From: Chara braunii
Lineage: Eukaryota; Streptophyta; Charophyceae; Charales; Characeae
Direction: 5' to 3'
Length of the DNA: 22,325 nt
Assembly (NCBI GenBank): GCA_003427395.1
Contig: BFEA01000518.1
Location: forward strand, 1,117,345-1,139,669
The position numbers and the translations under genes are program-made. Below the pieces are notes generated by a model. It was not told the origin of the DNA and did no database searches. It worked only from the letters and a program-made list of their open reading frames with translations. Positions 15,663 through 22,325 of the stretch are shown one piece after another (within the stretch, counting starts at the first letter, position 1; each line of letters starts with the position of its first letter).

Positions 15663-15786
15663 CGCACTATGTGGCACCCATAAGACCAGTGTCCGACATG
15701 AAGTCGGCCTGGATTAAGGTGGCCAGCCCCGATGCGGGCCGACGCACTATGTGGCACCCATAAGAGCAGCACGCTGCTCTTATGGG
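15663..15786. repeat. Direct repeat pair ending in a perfect 14-bp inverted repeat
   Basis: CGCACTATGTGGCACCCATA followed by AGA occurs at 15663 and 15743. The second copy runs straight into a perfect hairpin (15757-15786): CCCATAAGAGCAGC, two bases, then its reverse complement. It follows the tRNA-like sequence by 16 bp and could be part of the same small element. Confidence 0.75.
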
Positions 15787-15960
15787 GGATTGGGGGAAGG
15801 CTCAATCCCGGAGCAGTAAGCGCGGTAGTTCCCTTCTTCCCTTCCTCAACTCTGCCCACCAGAACTTTCGACGTTCCAACATTCAAACACAACAAGGAGT
15901 CGACGTCATTGTGTTGCTGTGATTATCCATCAGTGGGGGTCGCAGGTTGTGCTGCTCAAG

Positions 15961-16240
15961 GCACCTTGCTCATCACGATCAGAAATAAGTATGGATCTCA
16001 GCACACTTATCAAACTTCTCCAACAAGGATACAATCAAGGCGCCAAGCTCATCACAATCGAAAATAAGACTTAGTATGGATCTCAGTACACTTATCAAAC
16101 TTCTCCGATAAGGACACAATCAAGACGCCTTGCTCATCGGAATTATACATAAGTATGGATCTCGACACACTTCCGCATATCAGGCACACCTTGCTCATTA
16201 TAAACAAGTATGGATCTCAGCACACTTCCGCATATGGGGC
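15961..16240 (+). repeat. About four degenerate tandem monomers upstream of the LINE
   Basis: The core GTATGGATCTC starts at 15989, 16074, 16153 and 16208 (periods 85, 79 and 55). Each is preceded by a CTCATCA/AAATAAG-type stretch, and the first two are followed by CACTTATCAAACTTCTCC and ACAATCAAG. The last two are shortened (CACACTTCCGCATAT). The array sits just before LINE ORF1, so it may be a monomer-type 5' UTR promoter, although an unrelated minisatellite is possible. Confidence 0.75.
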
Positions 16241-16298
16241 GAGTGGATGGGTGAGTGGATGGGTATGCCTAGGTTGCTTGGGCTGCAGCTGAAACTGA

Positions 16299-16343
16299 AT
16301 TCGTTCAAAAGAGGACACAATATAATGTCCTATTTTAACGAAT
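16299..16343. repeat. Inverted repeat before LINE ORF1
   Basis: ATTCGTT at 16299 through GAGGACA pairs with TGTCCTATTTTAACGAAT ending at 16343, with a short AT-rich loop and one indel. It could fold in the 5' leader of the LINE transcript. Confidence 0.65.
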
Positions 16344-16381
16344 AACGTATTATTCAACCTATAACCCCCACAGTCTTTACT

Positions 16382-17161
16382 GTGCTCAGTCTGTTTGACA
16401 AGGATAAAGTCAGGATGGATGCGTGGAAGAAACTGTTTTGGGATCGATCTGAAGTCAGAATCTACCTATGGCTCCCCAAAAAAGTTGGTCCAGAAGTAAA
16501 GAAGGACCAGCTCATGAAGGACTTTTATTGGGTTGAGTTCCGCCATATTTTGATTGAGGTCCAGGCGGCCTTCATCCATGATTTTGGACAACAGGTCAAA
16601 ATTGTGGATTCCATTAACCCATTACCATCCTATGTGACTAAACGAGATGATTATCTTATGTTAGCCCTTGACCTGCCAAAAGAGCAGCTGTTCACAATGG
16701 ATGATATTATTCCATTTAAGATGGGAGGGCGTGTCTACCAGATTCACACTGCACATAAATTTCGTCCCTGGTGCTTTAAATGTAAAGCCTATAGCCACCT
16801 CCACTCGGATTTTGCTTGTTCCCATCATCCTCAGCATGCGGTCCCGCCTGATTTGAGACTCAAAAAGGATCCACATAGACCCAACAGATGGCTCCCAGCG
16901 GTAGCTGGTTTTGAAGGGTGGGTATACTGGGAAGATTTGAACCAAACAGGCCAGCCAGTGGGTTGGTCTTGGGAAGGGAGGAGTGACTTTCACAAATCCC
17001 CCCGTCTGCCGGCTGATTGGCTCCCTCCCCCACAATCTTCATCCCATCCTCAACCTGCTAGCTTATCAAAACAGGGACATATGGGGACATCAAGACCTCA
17101 GGGAGCGATGGTGAACGATGGTGCTTCATCTGGGGTATCTGCGTCATCTCGGGGAGGTTAA
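16382..17161 (+). pseudogene. LINE ORF1, N-terminal part with zinc knuckle
   Basis: The frame is open from GTG 16382, and the first ATG is in VRMDAWKK (about 16414). An N-terminal domain (VRIYLWLPKKVG, KIVDSINPLPSYV) leads to YQIHTAHKFRPWCFKCKAYSHLHSDFAC. This resembles the plant LINE ORF1 layout of a DUF4283-like domain followed by a CCHC knuckle, here with slightly altered spacing (CX2CX4HX6C). Pro/Ser-rich sequence follows. TAA 17159 stops the frame, but it is open again at once in the same frame (KLGGDRNKNKSPTSSS), so this is a premature stop in one gene. ORF1 proteins bind the LINE RNA as a chaperone. Confidence 0.7.
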
Positions 17162-18400
17162 AAACTGGGGGGGGATAGGAATAAAAATAAAAGTCCAACC
17201 TCCTCTTCAACTAGCGATATAGAAAAGTCCCCTGGACCGAAAGCAACTGATTATGTTCCCAGGCATGGTAATGGGGGCACCCAGGAATGGAAAGAAGTTA
17301 AAAAGAAGGGATCGGGGAAACAGTTGATTGATTCGTCCTCTCAGGGTCAGGGGTCGTCTGCTGCACAGCTGAAGGAAACTGAGTTGAGTAGATCCATCTC
17401 AACTTTGGAAACAGGTTCGATCAACTCCAAATCTAGCCCAATTAAGCTAAGGATTCCGGACAAACACTTCGAAGTTGTTCCAATGGACATTGATCCTTTC
17501 AAGGATGCATTTGGCCCGACTCCTATGGAAGTTGAGTCAATGGAGTTTTTCACTCCCCCTCCATCAGTCTTGGCTGATAACAGTGGAAGAGTTGGGAGTG
17601 CTGATTTCATGGTAGCCTCAAACTTCAAAAGTGTAATTATCCAGATAGCTGATTGGTTACTTTTTAATCTGAAGAATCAACACCCGGAAATTGCTGAGTC
17701 TGCTTGGCCTCAATACCTGCAAGATCTGGTCCTTATGTTGGGTAGTAGTAAAAGCCTTGAGGTTTTCCTAGTGCAGGGTCCCCCAAAGGATGTCACCTGG
17801 GACGAAATTAGTGCTAAATTGTTATTTATTGTCTCTGCAAGGCTTTATCTCTCTCTTCAAAAGAGTTCCAATCAGCTGCTTAGTTTGCAAAACAGATTTC
17901 AGCCCCTGTTGGAGTTTGCTGCTGAAGAGGTAAATATTAGCGGTCAAAGTCAGGAGGTCAGCTCAGATTCAACCACAGAGACTGTTGCTGTTCTCCTAAT
18001 CGATAACAAGGTCAACCCCATGGATGGAGGAGTGGGTGGAAAGGAAAGTATGCTTCAATTAACCAAGGTATCTTCCACCGATTACAGTGAGTCGATAGGT
18101 CCACAACTCGGGCAGGTGCATCAGGTGTCCGGTTCTGATGATGGGGTAGGCAGTGACAAAGGACCGGGACCGGATGATCCAGATGTTCTAAGTGCGCGCC
18201 AGTTGTTGGGTACCCCTTTAACCTCATCTTCGGGCCCATCCTTGCAGTCCAAGAAGGCGGATGTCATGCATCAAAGTAAACCATCTGTGGGATTGGAGGA
18301 GGACGTAGGTCAAGGATTAAAACTTATTATTTCTGAACTTACAGGAGAACCGAATTTTTTGCAGCTTCCCCAGAAAGAGGCAAGTTTCTGCCTCCCGTAG
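17162..18400 (+). pseudogene. LINE ORF1, middle part
   Basis: The same frame continues from 17162; its longest ATG-initiated part begins at 17324. Lys/Ser-rich sequence, a conserved-looking QEWKEVKKKG segment (common near the end of plant LINE ORF1 proteins) and Ser/Asp-rich linkers follow. A helical segment (IQIADWLLFNLKNQHPEIAESAWPQ, shown here only as VIIQIADWLLFNLK) covers about 17630-17700. TAG 18398 ends this frame. Sense passes to frame 0 around the T run at 18354-18359. Confidence 0.55.
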
Positions 18401-19139
18401 CTATATTCAGGGTCTAATTGAGTGGGATCCGGATTCTTCTGCTCACCTAGAGTCTCATGAGTCTCAAGAATTTCAGGACAAACGAGAATTGTTGGATGAG
18501 TCATCCCAAGAAGTGGATCTCACTTCAGACTTGCCTATCAGTACCAACTTGCATAAGGATGGTTTAACAAACCCCTCCCTTACTCTCGCACTTGGTATTG
18601 ATTCTGAGCTCACAAGCAAGCGGCAAAGGCTGAAGCATCGTTTGGCTAAGGGGCAAGGGGTTTTGTCTTCGATGAAAGTAGGAATAGCCATACTGCCAGT
18701 CAGATTCCAAGGGGGATCATGGGAGGCGGGGTTATCCGAACTCCCCGGAGCGGTATATGGTGAAGTAACTGTCCTAGGTACGTCATCGCCTCTCTTCTCC
18801 CCCTCCCCCGCTTCTGCACTAGTGTCTGGTTAACCTTGTTTACAGGAGGAAGTGGTGGATTTTGCTAAGGCAAAGTTCTCTGGGGTATTGACAATTCTAT
18901 CCGTCACTGAAGGCGATCAGAGAATGGCTGACTGGGATATATATTTAAAATTTGATGTTAGCAAGATCTCAGATCTCAGATGGTTCAATCAGGAATCCAT
19001 AAGTGAGCTACAACTCCTCAAAGTCAAGACAAACAATCTTTGGTCAGAAACAGACGTAGACACTCTCCTGGTTAGATTGTTAGGATATAAGACCCTTGTT
19101 AAGGGGGATCTGTTAGATTCTGGCCAATGGCAGAAATGA
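18381..19139 (+). pseudogene. LINE ORF1, C-terminal part
   Basis: Frame 0 reads SYIQGLIEWDPDSSAHLES and runs through SKRQRLKHRLAKGQG to a TAA at 18831. It then continues in the same frame (EEVVDFAKAKFSGVLTIL) to TGA 19137. A second stop follows at 19143, so the end of ORF1 is here and ORF2 begins 58 bp later. Its place between ORF1 and ORF2 fixes its identity; I see no named domain. Confidence 0.5.
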
Positions 19140-19196
19140 TCCTAAGCTCTCACTCTCCATTCCTAGATTCTGCATAGTGCTTTTGATTATGATTAT

Positions 19197-20129
19197 ATGG
19201 AGAACTTTAAGATAATTGACGCATTATACAATAAAGATAAATCTTGGAAGTTATTAAGAAGAAATGCAGATCTAGACCTCAGATCAATGAATGTTAATGG
19301 TCTTGTTTCGGCTAAGTTCGAAAAGAAAAGAGCTATCTTTGACCAGTTAAAGGGAGTTGGTGGGAAGGAGTGGCCTGATGTGATATGTATACAAGAAACT
19401 CACCTCACAGACTCGGACCTTCATAATCATTGTCACAAGGAAATATGGTATCACACTTCATTCTGAGCGCATGCCCCTCGCCCTGGGAGTGCGAGAGTGG
19501 CAATTTGGATTCCCCCGGACTCCAAGGTAGAGCCTGTTTATTGGGAAGCCGACAAAGTGGATGGGAGGTGAGTGTTTATATTGGCAATGTTGGAACTTGA
19601 AATAGTCAGTATTCTTTGTGTCTATGCCCCCAATGATATAAGGGATCGACAACGTTTTTTCGAATCCCTCTCCCCCATCCTTCCAGTAGGTATCCCAGAA
19701 ATTATAGCCGGTGATTTCAACGCAGCTCCAGACCGTTCTCTAGATCGATGGAATATTCCTACTCCTTGTCCAGTTTATGTAGAATCTGATGAGATTCTCA
19801 TGGCTAACCTGACTCAATCATTAAATTTTTTTGACTCCTTTAGAAAAATGAATCCATCCTAGCATACGTTCACCTGTTTCATGAAAAATCAAACCAATCA
19901 GGCTGCCAAGTCCCGCATAGATATGATCTTACTCTCAGAGGAATTGGTAGGGGCGCTAAAGGTAGCTGAGATATTTCCTAAGAGCCCTCACTTGGGTCTT
20001 GACCATGCGATGTGTATGGTGATTTTTTCATTTGGAAAGAAGTCAGATCAAGGTAGGATTTATTATAAACTTAATACTGCTCATCTCAAAATGGAATCCT
20101 TCAGAACCTTTATAAAGGACGTGTGGTAG
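19197..20129 (+). pseudogene. LINE ORF2, APE-type endonuclease
   Basis: The ATG at 19197 follows the stops that close ORF1. Frame 0 carries the endonuclease motifs in order: SMNVNGL with KR, DVICIQETHL (catalytic Glu), VYAPND, GDFNAAPD (catalytic Asp/Asn), SRIDMILLS (RID) and LGLDHAM (catalytic His; S of the usual SDH is L). Stops at TGA 19464, TGA 19569, TAG 19860 and TAG 20127 all fall in one frame, with sense sequence on both sides. The enzyme nicks target DNA for target-primed reverse transcription. This copy cannot make it. Confidence 0.85.
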
Positions 20130-21175
20130 TTTTGGAGGGAGCAGAGGATCCACTTTTCAGACAACATCATGTGGTTCAACAACGGCTTAGTTTTTCTGGG
20201 CCGTAAATGCAATGAATACTCCAAGTTATTAGCAGCCGAACGACATTTTTCAGAAATTAGATTGTATCAGCGTATTCAACAATTATATCAATTAGAATTC
20301 GCTGATAATGATGCAGCAAGGAATGATGCTATGGAACAGAAAATTCAAGATTTGGAAGCTCAATTACTATCTTATATGGAATATCGGTGGTATGGTATGC
20401 GGATTAGGGACAAAATTGCAAAACATTTAATAGAAGGATCTATGGACGCAAAGTTTTTTGCAATGGCCAGAGCCCGGTCAGGTAGAACTGTAATTGAGGC
20501 TTTGGCCCATCCCCATAATCAGGATGGTCCTCTTGTCACCTCTACGGCCGAATGCACTAAAATCCCAAGGGATTTTTTTTAAAAACTTTTTCTATCTGAG
20601 ACTAGTGAAATCCCTTTAATACAACGTAGTATGGAGATAGATGATTTTCTCACCCCTATGACTAGAACCCTATCAGTTGTTCAAAAGGAGCAATTAGAAT
20701 TACCACTTACCAAGGAAGAGGTATGGACTGCTCTCATGCTGATGGAGAAAGAAAAGGTTCCTGGCATTGATGGTCTACCAAANGAATATTGGGAGACCAT
20801 GTGNGACTTCATCTCCCAATATCTCATGGATTTCTACCAGGAAGTATGGGAGTCAGGCCAGATGGGGGAGATTGTGGGTCACGACGTCCTGACTTTATTA
20901 TNTAAGAAANGACAGAAAAGTAACATTAGGAATTACCGCCCCATAACTTTGTTGANANTCGTATANAAGTTGATCTCCAAGGTTCTTACTAATCGTCTGA
21001 ATAAGTACATTGCAGATATAATTCATCCATCCCAAACTGGGTTCATTCAGGGCAGAAATATTCAGGATAATATCTTGCTAGTCAACGAACTTATAAGGCT
21101 CTCTCGACAGTCCAAGCATAATGCTGCCTTTATTTTTATTGATTTTGAAAAGGCCTACGACCACGTGGATTGTTT
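20130..21175 (+). pseudogene. LINE ORF2, reverse transcriptase, N-terminal half
   Basis: The same frame as the endonuclease continues after TAG 20127, with TAA 20580 inside. A coiled linker (LAAERHFSEIRLYQRIQQLY) precedes the RT. RT motifs follow: LPLTKEEVWTAL, VPGIDGLP with EYW, NYRPITLL, KVLTNRLNKYI, QTGFIQGRNIQDNIL and FIFIDFEKAYDHVD (first catalytic Asp). Several single Ns (20784-20976) blur residues. After DHVD the frame is lost in a T run at about 21172-21179, and RT sense moves to frame 2. Confidence 0.85.
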
Positions 21176-21690
21176 TTTTATGGGCGAAAATTCAATTTTG
21201 GTCCAATGTTTAGGAGATGGATTAAAATTTTGCATAGGAATGTTACTACAAGATTTATGGTTAATGGTAATGTAGCACATCCCATTGTTCTTCAAAGATC
21301 AGTTAGGCAAGGGGACCCCATTTTCCCGCTCCTCTTCGTGATTATTATGAAAGCTTTAGCAGCTAATTTAAGACACCATGAAGATATTAGTCGCATCTCG
21401 ATTTCTTCAATTCCAGAGGACGCAATTCTTGTATGCTCCCTCTTTGCTGATGATCTCTCCCCAATGGTTGAGGCTTCACAAGCAAACCTGGAAGCAATTA
21501 AAAGAATGTTGGACACTTTCTGCAAGCTTTCTGATATGAAGGTAAACTGGAGCAATAAAACTCTAGGATGGTGGATTCATTATCAAGGAGGGTGACCCCT
21601 TGAGCAACCCCAGATAAAATGGCTACAACCGGATGTGCCAATCAGAGTCCTTGGGATCTCCCTACCTGCCTGTTGCATTCTTCGATGAGT
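21170..21690 (+). pseudogene. LINE ORF2, reverse transcriptase, C-terminal half (truncated)
   Basis: Frame 2 reads FGPMFRRWIKILHRNVTTRF, then SVRQGDPIFPLLFVI and LVCSLFADDLSP, where FADD is the RT catalytic pair (usually YADD or FADD). The thumb start LSDMKVNWSNKT comes next. TGA 21593 interrupts the frame, which still reads IKWLQPDVPIRVLGISLP afterwards, then ends near 21688. The C-terminal few hundred residues usual in L1 ORF2 are absent. Confidence 0.85.
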
Positions 21691-22325
21691 ATGGGCAGAA
21701 CCAAAAATCAACCAATATAGGATGAGCATTTATGCAGCGGAAGTCTGATAACAAACTGACTCACATAGACCGACTCACACCAACTGACTTACATGGCATC
21801 ACTCCACACACATACAATCATGAGATGGTGGGGTCTGGGTCATTCATAGACGATACCCAGATCCCGTACACACATACGCAAATGAAAGGTGGGAGGAGAG
21901 ACGAAGGAAGTAGGAGGTAGATCACACCGATAGGTCACAAAGATAGAGTCTGATAGGTCTCCGAAATGGTAGTCCAGAATGTCATACAACAAGATCAAAA
22001 TGTCGAGGACCAAAGGTCACCAATGTCGGAGATAACAAAGTCCAGATGTAACCGGTGTCCAACTGTGATGTAGCCGAGTATCAACCTCAACAATCTTCAA
22101 GTCTCCAATCAGGTAAGTACCACAGTCTCGTATCACCGAAATCCAACTCTGATCTCTGTCCAACTGGATAGTCTCCAATCTGAAGAAGAAGAAGAAGAAG
22201 AAGGAGGAAGAGGAGAGAGAGAGAGAGGGGACTGGCGAGGGAGAGGAGGAGAGACCCTCCAAGCTCCCGATACCTCAGGCGGTAATAACCGTCGTGCAAG
22301 CTCAGTCGCCCGCTGCTGCTCCGCT
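21691..22325. other. No gene recognised; possible remnant of another repeat
   Basis: The open frames on both strands are short and without motif. Phrases such as GTCTCCAATC and TCCAACTG recur within 22050-22180. TCTGGGT at 21835 pairs with ACCCAGA at 21855. ATGCAGCGGAAG at 21731 recalls sequence near some plant LTR ends, but I find no primer-binding site or partner LTR, so this stays open. Confidence 0.35.
22178..22255 (+). repeat. GAA/GGA/GA purine tract
   Basis: A run of GAA triplets passes into GGA and GA dinucleotides and then GGGAGAGGAGGAGAG. It is a low-complexity microsatellite. On the minus strand it gives only a Ser/Phe/Leu shadow frame. Confidence 0.9.

Larger units (their letters stand above)
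16382..21690 (+). mobile_element. Decayed L1-type LINE (ORF1 and ORF2), 3' truncated
   Basis: ORF1 (16382-19139) carries a zinc knuckle. ORF2 (19197-about 21690) carries an APE-type endonuclease and a reverse transcriptase. The order and motifs fit plant L1-like non-LTR elements. Many stops and two or more frameshifts make it inactive. The region after the RT thumb, the usual C-terminal domain, the 3' UTR and the poly-A tail are missing. Its AT-richer composition contrasts with the GC-rich block before it. Confidence 0.85.

Noticed and set aside
18778-18845. Possible intron AG/GTACGT to TTTACAG in LINE ORF1
   Set aside because: Splicing it out would put the downstream sense sequence out of frame. 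Reading straight through keeps one frame with a single TAA at 18831, which fits a premature stop better.
21731-22325. LTR of a retrotransposon
   Set aside because: ATGCAGCGGAAG is suggestive, but no tRNA primer-binding site, polypurine tract with TG/CA ends, or second LTR can be seen in the window.

Overview
The window looks like nuclear, repeat-rich DNA from a green-lineage eukaryote, and a charophyte alga such as Chara is my best guess. That guess rests on the style of the decayed elements: a zinc-knuckle/GIY-YIG Penelope-like element, a plant-type LINE, and a large element carrying an Ulp1 protease. No taxonomic marker gene is present. I see no intact host gene. Almost everything is mobile-element sequence broken by in-frame stops and frameshifts, laid out as three blocks on the + strand.

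Block A (174-3732) is a decayed Penelope-like retroelement (PLE) with a permuted layout. It has an N-terminal zinc knuckle, a charged coiled coil, a proline-rich linker, a GIY-YIG-like endonuclease, and then the region that leads into a PLE reverse transcriptase. The catalytic RT core is absent. Coding similarity stops 33 bp before the first repeat of block B.

Block B (about 3765-15222) is the most unusual part. It is GC-rich and carries an unrecognised 363-codon frame (4142-5233). It also carries one very long gene (6720-14449) that can be followed through same-frame stops, a few frameshifts and a good GT-AG intron (12382-13371). In order, that gene has an unknown N-terminal domain, an acidic/basic linker, a ParB-like domain, a domain resembling a ParB-linked N6/N4 DNA methyltransferase with its catalytic motifs replaced, low-complexity linkers, and a C-terminal Ulp1/SENP (C48) cysteine protease with its catalytic residues present. 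Twenty copies of one 22-bp imperfect palindrome lie through the upstream region, linker, intron and 3' region, but none was seen in the ParB/methyltransferase core. A protein with a ParB-like domain beside many dispersed palindromes suggests, as inference, a self-recognition system in which the element's protein binds its own sites. A 182-bp near-perfect hairpin and a partly deleted copy of it sit near the 3' end.

Between blocks B and C (15223-16381) are a tRNA-like pol III promoter sequence, short direct and inverted repeats, and about four degenerate tandem monomers. The monomers directly precede block C.

Block C (16382-about 21690) is an AT-richer LINE of the plant L1 type. ORF1 has a CCHC-like knuckle. 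ORF2 has an APE-type endonuclease and an RT with FADD. Many stops interrupt it and its 3' part is missing. The last 600 bp hold no gene that I recognise and include a GAA/GA-rich purine tract.
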